NCBI GenBank assembly: GCA_023512835.1
Contig: CM042087.1
Coordinates: 43,766,017 to 43,830,016, forward strand
Length of the DNA stretch: 64,000 nt
Direction: 5' to 3'
Source of the DNA: Taxillus chinensis
Lineage: Eukaryota; Streptophyta; Magnoliopsida; Santalales; Loranthaceae
Shown piece by piece: positions 23,880 to 36,200 of the stretch. The notes under the pieces are model-generated. The model was not told the DNA's origin. It did not search any database and worked only from the letters and a program-made list of their open reading frames with translations. Position 1 is the first letter of the stretch; each line of letters starts with the position of its first letter. The position numbers were made by a program, and so were the translations under genes.

Positions 23880-24768
23880 TAGAGCAGTTACAGCATGCTT
23901 TTTTAAAAAAAATAAAAAATCCTACAAGATAGAGAGCTAGATAGGGAGAGAATTAAATGTGTTCTAAGCCCATATAACTCTCCCTTTATTTTTAAATATA
24001 TTTTAAAAAAATTAAATTAATAACTTCACTAATTAAATTAAAACTAAATTGATAACTCTCGCATTCAATTCCATTATTATCACTTAATTATTTCTTTTAA
24101 CATACACATCAAATCACGCTTATTTTTTTTATAATTCCCAAAGTAAGCGTGCTGTCTCCTATTTTAATATTTTATCAAATCAATGTTTCATAAAAAAAAT
24201 TCATAACTCCCATTTTAATTACAGTCAAAATGTTCGGCCACTAGATAGTAACAATTACATCCAATAACTAATACAAACTAACATAGCTATAGGCTTTACA
24301 CATGATCGATTCAGGCGTTAAGGAAATAAATAAGGAGAGAGATACTCACATACATTAAAGCCATAAATAAGTTCGAACAATGACGAGAAGAAAAATATTT
24401 ACGTCAAGTGAGAGATATTCACCTACGTAAAATAATTAAAATATTCTTTTAAAATAATAATATTTAAATATTATATTTAAAAATATTTTTATAACATAAA
24501 TGAAAGAGAGAGAAGGAGGGAGGAGGTGGATGAGTGGGGCGAGAGAGAGAGAGAGAGGGGGGGGAAGGGGAGGCGACACACGTTTTTAATGAAATATTTA
24601 GTTTTTTATAAATCTAATGTAAACATTTAATAATTTAATAAGAATCCTTTTAAACGGTGAAAAAAAAAAAAAAAACAGGGCGTAAAGTAATAATTGGCCT
24701 CTCATATTTGACAAAGAAAAGAGGGAAAAACAAAAAAAAACAAAAAACAAACCAATTAAGGGTTCTAA
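23880..24768. other. intergenic
   Basis: AT-rich with (GA)n and G-rich tracts near 24,505-24,575. Includes the likely 3' UTR of the CAR gene at its right edge. No gene is supported. Confidence 0.4.
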
Positions 24769-27052
24769 TTAAATTGCTCCGGCTTCAGTCAGGTCAATCC
24801 AATCCAGCTCCACTTCTACCTCGCCAGACTCCACATGTTTCAACCGCAAGCACATCTGTTGCACCATTTTTCCTTTCACCCAGATGACGCGGCTCTCGTC
24901 GGACAGGCAGTTGCTCCGGCATGGCTGAACCCTCAAGATTGTGGTCCCATCCGGGAACCCTTCGTAGTGCTCCTTCAAACATTCAAGATACGGTCCGATG
25001 TCAATCTCCGCCTCCCCCATTCTGTCATCTACCGTAAGGGTGTCCTTATCGTACACTGTCTAGAAATCGAAAACAAGACAAGACAGCTACTTCGTTAAAA
25101 GCGCAGCATCCAAGTAAATTGTAGATAAGATGATACAAAAAGCACTTCATACTTCATAGGTGTACTTTCATAGCTTCACAGATGGTATCCAAATCTGATT
25201 TTTGTGTGCATAATTAAAATTATAGAATACCCACAGATAACGATTCTCAACGCCTTATAGTTTATATTTCAAGCAATTGTGTGTGTGTGTGTGTGTGTGT
25301 TTGTGTGTATATATATGCTAATATGCATGCTTACCAGCTTAACAGGAATGGAAGGATCTTTAATAGAAAGGGTCAATTCCTCGTTCCACACAGGATTGCA
25401 GTTGTTTTTGACAACAGAAGTCTTCACCTTCTGCATTAACCTTTTGTAGTATCAGATTAAAGTAATAGCACAACTGATGAATTGAAAAGTTTGGCATCAT
25501 AAAAAATTCAAAGGGCAAAAGAATTTTTGAGAACCATGATGATATATCAACAAATTCGCTGGGTTTTTTTTTTTTTTTTTTTTTATATCTAAATCTAGGA
25601 AGCCTCTTTATGCACTTTTTTTTGGGTGGAATTTATATTTTTTTTTTTTGTGCTTAGTCTGGTTTTATATATTATACAAGGTATGGGGGCCTATCTGAAC
25701 TCTGGTTAATTACAATAGATAAATGGCATAGCAAAAGATACAATGCCTCTTCTGAGAAGCCAAAACATAAGGCAAAGATAAATTTAAAACCCCGAATTTG
25801 TTTTTATGTCCAACCTACACACTCACTATTGCCATATACATATTTTCGAAATAAATTCCTTTATTTTAATTTGTAATTTCAACAAAATTTAAGCCATATT
25901 GGATATCTAAACAAAAAGTTAAGTTCAGTTGATTGATATGATTGCAAATTTAGTGATCAATGAGGTGGGTGTGGACAGCCAGGCATCTTCAATGAGGTGG
26001 GTGTGGTCAACTCCTACATACCGTTTGGGCATACTTGAGGCCTAAACACCACAACACTTTACATATACCACAGAATTCTACAGTTTTGGGAGAATCAGAG
26101 AACAAATAAAAGAAATCTAATGAAGGTAGGATAGTCATAAACTGAACGTTTATATACTAGATTTCAGGGTTTATGAAAATACAGTTATTGGCTCGATTAT
26201 TACCATGATTAAACAAACAAAAAAACAATTGTTCCAGTAAACCCTATAGAAATCTCTAAGTTAATGTTTGTAGAAGTGACTTGTAAGCTAATATTTTTAT
26301 TCCATTGTCTGGCCTAAAATACTGTTCATATTGGTGTGTAATTATATGTACCCACATACAACTATTTTTAATAACTTGCTTTCTGACTCACCAAGCACCA
26401 AATTGAACTGCGGGAAGGAAAACAGAGAGGAGAAGGGCTTCCATTTTCATCATAATCTCTGTCATCTCCTCACCACCTCACGACTACTCTCAAGAGTCCA
26501 AACGAGCTAGCTAGGAGTGCCAACCACTCGAACCGCATTCATGCTCACAAGCCCTCATTACACACCCACATGATCCAAGTTTAAGACTAACTAGGATTGT
26601 TCTAAACTTGCAAAATTAAGCACAATGGCATCCAACAAAATCTTCAGTTCTAAATGAATATCTAAGTTTTAGATATTTGTTGATGTATCATCATGGTTCT
26701 CAAAATTCTAGAGCATTACCACACCACCACCCCCATGGTAATGCTCTTCTGCCTTTCTACGCGAACAGAAATCCAGAAAATAAAATAAAATATTCTGTAA
26801 TCAGTGATTTTGAACTTGCAGGCTTCCATTACACACACACACACACACACACACAGATAGAGAGAACTGGAAAAATAATTTGTTTATTTTTTTGAAGAAA
26901 TTGAAAAACAGGAATTTAACAGAGAGAGAGAGAGAGACCTGAAGATCGCTTAAGGAGACGACAACATAGGGGTCACTGCTTTTGGTGTCACGGACGGCGA
27001 GGTTTATCCCTCTGCGAACCCTCACCTTCAGAAGTCCTATCACATTCGCCAT
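24769..27052 (-). CDS. C2-domain protein of the CAR (C2-domain abscisic-acid-related) family
   Basis: Three exons on the minus strand, all joining in phase 0: 26939-27052, 25335-25430 and 24769-25059, with GT-AG borders. The 166-residue product is a single C2 domain of the usual CAR length. It starts MANVIGLLKVRVRRGINLAV, includes the first calcium-binding loop (RDTKSSDPYVVV), the central NPVWNEELTL strand, and YDKDTLTVDDRMGEAEIDI with the second loop aspartates. The family-specific insert and C-terminus follow (VQPCRSNCLSDES, MCLRLKHVESGEVEVELDWI). CAR proteins bind membrane phospholipids in a Ca2+-dependent way and recruit abscisic-acid receptors; that role is inferred from family. Intron 1 is long (about 1.5 kb). 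Exon 1 ends SLSDLQ where relatives usually have a Gly-containing turn. The splice donor CAG/GTCTCTC is weak but the only one in phase. Confidence 0.92.
25267..25316. repeat. (GT)n and (AT)n microsatellite in an intron
   Basis: GT repeat with one TTT interruption, passing into ATATATAT; lies in intron 2 of the CAR gene. Confidence 0.9.
26832..26936. repeat. (CA)n and (GA)n microsatellites flanking the CAR exon 1 donor
   Basis: A (CA)n tract at about 26,832-26,856 and a (GA)n tract at about 26,921-26,936. The GA tract, read as CT on the sense strand, begins within two bases of the exon 1 donor. Confidence 0.9.
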
Positions 27053-27239
27053 GCCTCTGCTCTGCACACCACCACCACCGATGCTTCCCTCCCGGTATAG
27101 TAATCGTTCACGAAAATTTAATTACAAATTTGCATTTTTTATCACAGTAAATGAGGCCGACATTAATTTTCTGGACCGATCACGTGTGCTTGTCTCCCCG
27201 TTTAGCGGCTTCGATTCCGGGGAAATGTCGCCACGGTAA

Positions 27240-28448
27240 CTCCAGGGGAAAGAAAACAAAAAAAAAAAACTGATCCAGCGACGTCGGTCGGCTTGTAAAA
27301 ATAATTATTATGATGAACAATCTCTAATTAACATTTACATGCCGCGAAACTAACGGTAGGCTAGATGAAACTTTTTTTTTTTTATAAAATTTGTATTGAC
27401 TGCAATATCGGTTTTATAAATTCAATTTAACTGGTATCAACCTATCAGGAACACTAATTATAGGCCAATAATAGAAGAATGACGGCTGTAATTATAGACC
27501 AATAATGTAACTAATCGATGGCGCTAATCCGCGCAGGGATGTTTGTTTTTTTCTGGTATTTTTGAACATATAAAATTTAAAAATTTAAATAACAACAAAA
27601 TATTTTTATTGTTTAAGACTTAAAAAATAAAATATTTTTTATTATTTTATATTTTAATGCATTCGAAAATAATTATTACAATTTTTAAAAAATAAACAAA
27701 CATATTCTAATTTTTAAGATCAAGGAGAGGTAACACACATTGTTTTTTTATTTTTAATCATATCCTTAACAATTATTTTATTCTAATATAATGAAATTTG
27801 TATTAATAATTTTATCAAACTGTCAGTTTTTTATGCAAATAGAAGTTTTTCACATTTTTCACTTTCTTTTAACATTTAATTATAAAAAATATTATTAAAT
27901 AATAATATAAAATATTATTTTAACAATATAATAGTAGTTAATGGAAGTTATTTTACTGTGTATTAGTATAAAAAAGAAAAAAATAGATTTTTAAATTTTT
28001 AAAAAAATATTGAAAAGTTGATGTTTGTGTCCTAACAAAACAATAGTGAGCAATAAATGGATGTGAAAGTTGGAGGCTACCGAAATAATTTAACATCTGT
28101 TAGGAAAATTCTATTTGCATTTACGTTGTACGAATAATTATGAAAATTTAGAAGGTACTCTTGTGCGGATGCCTGATAGGCCCTTACCACAACTTATTTT
28201 ATTTTTTTACTGCTTCCTGTAACCTTAAAAAAAAAAAACCAATAACAACAACACCAATAACAATTGGCGGAGGAAATTCCCAATATGCTTTGTTTTTCTA
28301 TGAGCATATATGCTTCTTCTCCACGCAATTTCTGTCCGTCCAAATTCGAATGACGAACATGAGAATAAAGTGTTGGATTAATACAAAGGCACGTGCTTAC
28401 GGAATATTGTTAGTATACTCTAATTAAAATTAAAAAAAAACGGGTGTA
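27240..28448. other. CAR upstream region and intergenic
   Basis: AT-rich with no coding signal. The words ATTATAGGCCAATAAT and ATTATAGACCAATAAT occur about 45 bp apart near 27,460-27,510. No gene is supported. Confidence 0.4.
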
Positions 28449-28453
28449 CGTGT

Positions 28454-28629
28454 TGTTGGGAAGTGTTGTCCCACATGGAAAGATTTAGGAAAGGTCCAGG
28501 GGTTTATAAGGTGGAGCAAGCCTAAAAATGTTACAATGCGTTTTAAAGCCGTGTGGGCTGATTTGGCGAACCCAAAGCGGACAATATTATGACATGTGAG
28601 TGGGCTTGCGCCTTGGCCCGATCCTAACA
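28454..28629 (+). repeat. TRIM left LTR
   Basis: 176 bp, TG...CA ends, with the GTCCCACAT-type motif near the 5' end that is shared by many TRIM LTRs. Contains a TTTATAAGG TATA-like element near 28,503. Confidence 0.95.
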
Positions 28630-28631
28630 AG

Positions 28632-28643
28632 TGGTATCAGAGC
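28632..28643 (+). promoter_or_regulatory. TRIM primer binding site
   Basis: TGGTATCAGAGC, the standard complement to the 3' end of initiator tRNA-Met, two bases after the left LTR. Confidence 0.95.
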
Positions 28644-29098
28644 CTGGTTGGCCCCAGAAAAAGATATTTCATGATATCGAAAGTCTTCTCGGCATGGTGT
28701 AGTCGAGCGGCGTGTTCGTGGTGTGCGGCGGTATTGGATTGGAATACAAACCCTTGTCACATGTGGGTGGGTTTGCGCCTTGGCCCGATCCTAACAAGTG
28801 ATATCAGAGCCTGGTTGGCCCCAGAAAAAGGTATTTCATGATATCGAAAGTCTTCTCAGCATGGTGTAGTCGAGCGGCGTGTTCCGTGGTGTGCGACGGT
28901 ATTGGATTGGAATACAAACCCTTGTCACATGTGGGTGGGTTTGCGCCTTGGCCCGATCCTAACAAGTGATATCAGAGCCTGGTTGGCCTCAGAAAAAAGG
29001 TATTTCATGATATCGAAAGTCTTCTCAGCATGGTGTAGTCGAGCGGCGTGTTCCGTGGTGTGCGACGGTATTGGATTGGAATACAAACCCTTGTCACA
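28632..29098 (+). repeat. triplicated TRIM interior, each unit carrying a primer binding site and LTR tail
   Basis: Three units start at 28632, 28799 and 28967 (periods 167 and 168 bp). Each begins with TGGTATCAGAGCCTGG or TGATATCAGAGCCTGG. The first two end with about 45 bp resembling the 3' end of the LTR (GGTTTGCGCCTTGGCCCGAT, CCTAACAAG). Units 2 and 3 share the TGATATC variant and GTTCCGTGGTGTGCGACGG, so unit 3 arose from unit 2 or the reverse. Confidence 0.95.
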
Positions 29099-29131
29099 TG
29101 ATGTGGTTCGATGTGTGACAAAGGAGGAGAT

Positions 29132-29307
29132 TGTTGGGAAGTGTTGTCCCACATGGAAAGATTTGGGGAAGGCCAAGGGGTTTATAAGGTGGAGCAAGCC
29201 TAAAAATGTCACAACGCGTTTTAAAGCCGTGCGAGCTGATGTGGCGTGCCCAAAGCGGACAATATTGTGACATGCGGGTGGGCTTGCGCCTTGGCCCGAT
29301 CCTAACA
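29132..29307 (+). repeat. TRIM right LTR
   Basis: 176 bp, same ends as the left LTR, immediately preceded by the purine-rich tract AAGGAGGAGAT. Confidence 0.95.
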
Positions 29308-29312
29308 CGTGT

Positions 29313-32100
29313 TTAATATTTTTGTTTTTAGAATAATAATTTTATAGGGGTACTTGGGTTCGTTGCAAAGTGTTATTTATAGGGTTAGAATTTCAATTCA
29401 AGCCGTACATATTACAAAAGAGGATTGATTTAAGTAATTTATACATAAATTGATTTCGTGGATTCATCATGATAATATTTTCAATTCTCAACTACTTCAT
29501 GTAAAAATTATTAAATTTACCATTTACCGTCAAATTTATAATTAACGGTGAACTACTTGCATTAAAACGGATCGACATATTTGAACTTTAAAGAAATTCC
29601 ATCGTATCACTTACAACAACTATTTTGGGAACTCTTTGCTGACCACTTGCTATGCTTTTTATATTATGCCTCACATAAGTAGCATGATCACTAAATTGGC
29701 TGTTATCAACAAATGTCCCAGACACATTGGGTGTCATAACATGCTGAAAATAAAGTGTATATTCAACAACTCACTTAACTAAACTCAACTCAAAGTGTTA
29801 ACTCAAGCTATAAGCTCACTCCTTATTGTAAAAGTTCAATCCAATTACTGTGTAAGTCCAGCTCAATTAATTAGACTATGTTATTAATCACGGATTTAAC
29901 TAATAATATAGTATTATAATGGATATAATGTTTGTTATGATAATTTATTATCATAGTTATAATATCATATGTAAAATGATTATAAATTATTATATATAAT
30001 ATACATAAGTGTATGATATATGTACTGTAATTATATTTATGAACTAGTGCATATGTATATAACTTTTTTTATAATAATATATTGTTAATTATATTACATA
30101 AGCTTTAAATTTAATAAGTAAAGAATATAAATTATCTTTCAAAGTTTATAATTAATATAAACATATTTAAATTATTTGAATGATTAATTAGATTTCTAAA
30201 TTAGACAAGCGATTCAGCTCTGTTCAAATTTAGTTTGGTTAATTGTATAAACCCCGTTTAACTCAACTAAACTCAATTTCTATACAAATTGGACTTGGAT
30301 ATGGCTAAATTTGGCTCAGCATATGAATTCAAGCCCACGTGTGTACCGCATGGCAATGAAGGATGACTGTTATATTTTTTTAATCCTATTAAAAACATTT
30401 TTGATTTTTCTTTTGAATCCAATATGGGCAAAGTATCAGTAAATTAATATGTTACGTAATAAAATTATAGAATCATCTCACCCAATGTCGAATATTAATT
30501 ACTTCTTAGAACTCTTTTTGGAAAAAAAAAAAAGTTATATACATATACATATATAAGGTTGTGAAGAAGAAGTGGTAGTAATTAGGCCATCGATTTTGTA
30601 CTGTAGAGCCATTTCGCCAACAAAATTACTAAAACATAAATTTAATTATAAGCTTGGCTATAAAATATGAAATTCTATATCATTAAAAACTAATAAAATT
30701 AAATATGTGAAAATTTTAATTTTGATATTTACTTTATCAGTATTATGCTGATTTTTGATGTTTCAGTACGATTTCGCTATTTGTTTTAAAAATCGTTAGT
30801 TTGAGTTTTCATATATTGTCAATCATACATGTAAAATTTCATAATAATTTAATTATTTTTTTATGTAAATTTACTTATGATAAAATAAAAAAAAATTATT
30901 TTTTTTATTTTTTAAAATTAAATTTGTATAGAACAGAATGGTTAAATTATTTTGAAATTTTACAATACTTAATATTAATATTGCATCAAAATATCAAAAA
31001 TCGTTAAAATGGATACATTCGTGCGCTACGTTTGCAAAATATAGGCACGACATTCGTTTGCTTAAAAATATAGAAAATGATAGAATAAAAAAATGAAAAA
31101 ATTGAAAGGAAATAAGTGAAAAGTGAAAAAAGTAAAAATAAAATGTGGTTGGTTAAACATGAAAAAATGATTAAAAGAAAGTTGCATTATATTTATTATT
31201 ATTTTTGTCATTCATATGTCAATATTATTAATGAGGTTGTGAAGATAATTTTAGAAATAATGTTACTGTGATTCAATTCTATGTTTTTTGCGGTTTTTTT
31301 TAACCAACTAAGGACGTTATGTTTGTGGCGAACTTTTGATATTTGGGCACTCTGTTAGCATTTGTTTCAAAAATTAATAATTAAAGTAAATATTTATGCA
31401 TGGTATGTTTTGCTTGTAAGTTCTTAGTGATTCAATGTTGGTTTATGCGTATAATCATTTTAAAAAAAATTAAAATTAAAATAATAAAGATGAATTTATT
31501 TATCTCCTAACTTTTTTTCAACTGTCAAATCACAATGAAATAGGCATCACAAACAATACATGAATATTCAAGTAATAATCGATTTATGAAACAAATGTCA
31601 ACAAATATCGAAAAGTACGCTTATTGTACTTATTTTTTTGTTAGCATTATCTTTTATATATATAGTTTTAAAAACATAACTTGTGAAGTGATTCATGGGG
31701 TATTTGGATACCTTTCCAATATTTCTTGACAAATTTTTTTATGACAATTATATTGAATATTCATGCATTGTTTATCATGCTTTGGTAGTAATTTAATATT
31801 AAATTATATGTAAATTCATATGAAAAAAATCTTAAAAAATTAAAATAATAAAGATGAATTTATTTATCTTTCGGTTTTTTTTCAACTGGCAAATTACTAT
31901 GAAAACTCATAGATATGATAAATAATTAATTCGGGAAACAAATATCAATGAATATTTAGGGTGAACAGAAATTGTTGCCTTTTAGAAGAAATAAAAAAGA
32001 AAGGCTAAAAAAAACGATTAATGACGCGGTTAACCAAACAAACAAACACCACCCACGTTATGTAAGAATCGTACTTGGAAAGTTGGATTTGTGAGGCTGT
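29313..32100. other. AT-rich intergenic
   Basis: Long AT-rich stretch without coding signal. It includes a repeated phrase near 31,450 and 31,830 (TTAAAATTAAAATAATAAAG and ATGAATTTATTTATCT), a diverged direct duplication of unknown origin. Nothing else is recognised. Confidence 0.4.
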
Positions 32101-32105
32101 TAAAT

Positions 32106-32120
32106 TTATTTATATAAATT
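32106..32120 (+). promoter_or_regulatory. TATA-like element of the At4g22758-like gene
   Basis: TTATTTATATAAATT lies about 85 bp before the telobox and about 600 bp before the start codon, allowing a long leader or a leader intron. Confidence 0.4.
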
Positions 32121-32190
32121 AATTTATTGGACGGACAGAGAAAAAAGAGGGAGGCGAGTTGGTGCAAATTGCACAAAACCTGTAAACCGC

Positions 32191-32208
32191 AAACCCTAAC
32201 CCTAACCT
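32191..32208 (+). promoter_or_regulatory. telobox
   Basis: AAACCCTAACCCTAACCT, two and a half telomere-type units, followed by ACAAACCCTAAG at about 32,271. Teloboxes near transcription starts are common in plant housekeeping and growth-related promoters. A (CT)n leader tract follows near 32,285-32,305. Confidence 0.8.
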
Positions 32209-32400
32209 GATACTCTCTGCTGCCTTAAATTGTCGTCCCTCCCCATCCCCTTCCCTGCACCGCTCTTCCCACAAACCCTAAGCGCTCTCTCTCTCTCTCT
32301 CTCTGGTCATCAGCCGTCGTCTTCTTCTTCTCTTCCTCCTTGCCTCTCGCGGCAGCGGCGATCGAATTCATCACCATCGATTCCCTGAGCAACGTCTTGA

Positions 32401-32571
32401 ATGGTGGAAATCTCCGTGAATTTCATGCTGCCAGTCTCTCCTGATCCGGCGGCGACCGCGCGTATCCAATCCGCGCTGTCTCTCTCGATCTTGGTCGCCA
32501 CCTCCGCCGCTTTCTCTTTCGCGTCCTGCAAGGAAGGCTGGTACTACCGCTGCCTCGGCGTCGATCCCTAA
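32401..32571 (+). CDS. candidate 56-codon upstream ORF or small peptide
   Basis: ATG at 32401 opens a 56-codon frame starting MVEISVNFMLPV, containing a hydrophobic SALSLSILVATSAAFSFASC segment and ending YYRCLGVDP before TAA. It lies in the GC-rich leader of the At4g22758-like gene, about 150 bp before the main ATG and not overlapping it. It would be expected to influence translation of the main frame if the leader is unspliced. The opposite strand is also open here, so the frame may be a GC artefact. Confidence 0.35.
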   Translation: MVEISVNFMLPVSPDPAATARIQSALSLSILVATSAAFSFASCKEGWYYRCLGVDP

Positions 32572-32717
32572 AGCCTTCTTCTTGTACCCCTGCCTCGTCT
32601 TCTTTTCTTTTCTTTTTTGTTTGTTTCTTGCTACAATTTGTCTCAATTCTTCGATCCATCGATCGGTTCGATTTTGTTGCTGTCGGGATTAGATTCGCAT
32701 AGCTGTTGTCGGCGAGA

Positions 32718-33245
32718 ATGTTGCTGTCAAAGCAGAGGAAGAATCAGCAGAGCGTCGCCAGCAAGGGCGATCGCCTGCTGATCAGCGTCACCGTCCTCGG
32801 AAGCGCAGGGCCGATCCGTTTCGTGGTGAACGAGAAGGAGCATGTCGCCGCCGTCATCGACACCGCCCTAAAATCCTATGCCCGCGAGGGACGCCTCCCG
32901 GTGCTCGGCTCCGATCTCAATAATTTCATCCTCTACTGCCCCAATGAAGGATCCGAAGGTACTCGAATCCCAATTTCATTCCAATTTTTCTTTTTTGACG
33001 CTTTGGTTTATTATATGTTTTGGTCTCTCAAAATCTCGCAAAAATAAAAATACAAATAAAAATTGGTTGCAGCTTTGAGCCCGTGGGAGACGATCGGGTC
33101 GCGCGGAGTTAGAAACTTTATGCTGTGCAAGAAGCCCCAGGCGCAGATTACGGCGGCGGCGAACGACGGAATTGGTCGGAAGGGAAACGGGAGCTGGAAA
33201 TCTTGGATCAACAAATCCTTCAGTTTCAAGGTCCCTTCGCATTAA
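32718..33245 (+). CDS. At4g22758-like plant protein (DUF7054-type, ubiquitin-like fold)
   Basis: Two exons, 32718-32958 and 33073-33245, joined in phase 1 across a 114-bp intron (G/GTACTC ... TTGCAG/C). The 137-residue product opens MLLSKQRKNQQ and contains LLISVTVLGSAGPIRFVV, then AVIDTALKSYAREGRLPVLG, SDLNNFILYCPN, and after the intron ALSPWETIGSRGVRNFMLCK. This matches uncharacterised plant proteins such as At4g22758, which have a ubiquitin-like beta-grasp domain of unknown function. The C-terminus is basic and Ser-rich, ending SWKSWINKSFSFKVPSH. The first in-frame ATG is at 32718; an earlier in-frame TTG is not needed. Promoter context is a telobox and CT-rich leader. Confidence 0.9.
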
Positions 33246-36200
33246 TTGATTATAATTAATAAGGGAAGGAAGGGGTTTGTGTTTGTCTTGATGAATAATT
33301 GATTGGGTAACTGTTTTGAATCCGAGGAACTACAAATGTTCCTTCGGGAAAATACATGTTTCGTTTGTTTGTTTGGGCCCCTGTGACTGTGATGCTGCTC
33401 CTGGTTTAATATTTGATTGTTGGTCTGGTTTTCCCATGTTTTTTGTGCGCCAATGAATTGATAACTTGTTGTGGTCCAATCAAAGCTCAGGGCTTGAATA
33501 GAATGTAGCTGTTTGTTTGGGTTTTAGGCTTTTAGCATCTGCTGTCAGTGGCGAAAATGACTTTAAAATTGTATTATTTATATCGTATTGCAAGAATTAT
33601 TACAGTGATGTTGGAATTTTGTTAATGTAATCCTGCAGTACGAATTGGGAATCGTGTGAATTATTTAACATCATCTATTAATGGTACATTTAATATGAAT
33701 ATTAAAAAATTATACCAGGGGTGAGCTTTTAATAATATGTTATAAACATATGAATACGTTTGAATAAAGTTTTCAATAGATTCTTGTTGCTTTTTTATTT
33801 TATTTTATTTTATCGCATTTTTGGGCTATTTTAAATTAAAGGAGCTCATCCATGTATTAAAATTTTTTAGCTCATGTGCATGATGTTGTTTAGTTTATTT
33901 TTTAAACAAAAATATTTTATGCAACTTTGATATAATTGTAAAAATTCTGACCCATTGGTCGTGCTTTTTTTTTCTTCTATCCAAAAATTTGATATGCTAT
34001 CATTTTGTTACGAGTCTTTATCAATTACACAATTCATGCCGTATTATTCTTTTTTAATGACTTTAATCGAATTTTGATCGATATCTTGAGATTCCATTAA
34101 CCACGTTCAATGTTGGCCTATAAGATTAAGAAAGAGAAACAATTAAAGAATTAAAGATTTTTTAGGCCGAAAAACATGCTACAGCTCCACTTGTAAGTAG
34201 GCGATTAAAGAAAAAGTGCCACTGGAGCTTATTTGGCGAAAAATTGAGTTTGCACACAAGCTATAGCTTGATTATGAGCTTTATATTTTTCTTCACATTA
34301 AGGATTTGAGAGTGTGTTGCATGAGGTATTGTGCCGTTAATCGTGGGCTTAGAGACAAAGAAGTAGTTGGTGTGGTTGAAATTCATGGGAACTTCATCTT
34401 GCTTTCTATCATTTTCCCTGCGTGGAGTGTGAATTGTGTAGCATTCTAGAGCGATTAGTAAAACGATGGCAACCGTATTAAAATAATGACAATGAAAAAG
34501 TTATTGGACGGATTAGTTTTTTTTTTAAAATGTTTCATGAGTAAGGGTGATTGATCGGGGTTATATTATTTTATAAATTTGTTTTTTAATTTTTGTTTGA
34601 TTTGATAGAATTGTTTCAAATTAGTTTATTTGATTTTTAATTTTTATCGGTCAATTTATTGGATTAAATCGGATTGACAGCTTTTCTATTTAACAATAAC
34701 ATTATCATCTTCCACCTTAAATCTATGATATTAACATAAATTAGAATAAGAAATATGATGATTAATCTTACCAAATCAAATCAAACAAATTATCATCATC
34801 AAAAATATTTTTAAATTGAACTTAGAAAGCCTGCAACCAATAAACTTTCACCTCCAATTTATAAAAGCATCATCTTTTCTAGCGTGTTAGAGGAACTTTT
34901 CCATCCATAAGGATTGGCTTAGATAGATTTCATTATTGATTTAATCAATTTATCTGATTTTTGATTATATTGATGAGTTACCCAAACCGTTCAAATAAAA
35001 ATTGAATTATTCGATTTTTGATTGGTTAGATTATCGATTAAATCGAATTATTGGTTTTTATGCTCAGCCCCATGCAGGGCTAGCCCTACCCCAAATTTGA
35101 GGAGCCTCTAAAAAGTACCATCCATCATTCTTCAATTTAATCAATTCCCGATCTCCAAGTCCAGACCGGCCAGTGTCCAAGCTCATATTTGATTTTTATT
35201 GTGCTGAGTGTTAATGACTAAAGGAAAGGCCCTACATACATGGGCTGGGCATGGGTTTTTAAAAATAAATATTTAATGAATTTTTTTAATTGAATATCGT
35301 CATCTCTTTACTCTTCTTATTCAGTCTTTGACTATCAGATAGACTCCCACAATCCCACGTTTGAATCAATCGAGAGGAAAGGATCACGGTTGGGTTGTTG
35401 AAATTGGGATAACGATGGCGGATCGCATCATGTAAGACGATTTATAATCAGTAGGCTTGTTGCTCTCGCAACACCGGTCTTTGCTGCCCGGTGATCCAAT
35501 GGCTTGTTCGTTCTCTACAACCTTCGCTCTATCTTTTTCTCTAATTTGTTTTTGAATCAAAGATAAGAAATTGATATTAATTTCTCTAATTCTCTTTAAT
35601 CTCTCATAAATTTGAATTAATTTTATAAAATTAATAAATTATTATTTAATTACCCTTTCTCGTTTCTTCTCCTCCTAGGTAATTTATTGTTTTTTTTCCC
35701 TAGATTTCTATCCTTTTTTTGGTTTTTTGAAAATTTTCACTTAGAGCTAGAAATTAATTATGTGCTTAAAGCTAGAAATTATTCCATAGTACTCTTCCAA
35801 CTTTGAACTAAAGGTTTAAGTTTTAGTGTGTCTTTTATACTAAGATTAATTGTGTGCTTATTTACTGATCAAAGCATTATAGATATTCACGTCAAGCTTG
35901 AGTCCCTTAGCCCTTATTCATCCATCAATTGCAATATGATCACAAAAAAAAAAATTATAGGATAATATAAATATTATCATAGAGTTAGATTTTGAGACTG
36001 ATTCTCTTGATGGTTTTCTAAAAACAAGTTTTATATTTACTATATTTATGAATAAACTACCAAAGTCTCAAACAAAGAAGTTCTTATCAAAACTACCAGA
36101 GCCTCAATAGGATTTTGCTTAAGGCCACCCAAACTACTGTATTGGCCGTGACCCATGTATATGATGAAATGTTATTTAAATATTTATACAAGATTAATGG

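Larger units (their letters stand above)
28454..29307 (+). mobile_element. complete TRIM (terminal-repeat retrotransposon in miniature)
   Basis: Two 176-bp direct LTRs (28454-28629 and 29132-29307) start TGTTGGGAAGTGTTGTCCCA and end CCGATCCTAACA. The element is flanked on both sides by the 5-bp duplication CGTGT (28449-28453 and 29308-29312). TGGTATCAGAGC, two bases after the left LTR, is the standard primer binding site complementary to initiator tRNA-Met. AAAGGAGGAGAT just before the right LTR is the polypurine tract. The 502-bp interior has no gag or pol, so the element is non-autonomous. By eye the LTRs differ at about 14 of 176 positions, mostly transitions, so the insertion is not recent. 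Confidence 0.97.

Noticed and set aside
25560..25700. Long poly-T runs
   Set aside because: Simple homopolymers inside a CAR intron; no retroposon body is attached.
28596..29308. Open frames of 66-127 codons on both strands
   Set aside because: They lie inside the TRIM element and consist of its repeated interior and LTRs; no known protein.
32310..32659. Overlapping minus-strand frames of 73-91 codons
   Set aside because: Low-complexity charged frames opposite the leader of the At4g22758-like gene; no domain and no splice support.
35415..35431. Possible minimal first exon ATGGCGGATCGCATCAT before GTAAGA
   Set aside because: No acceptor with a coding exon could be found downstream.
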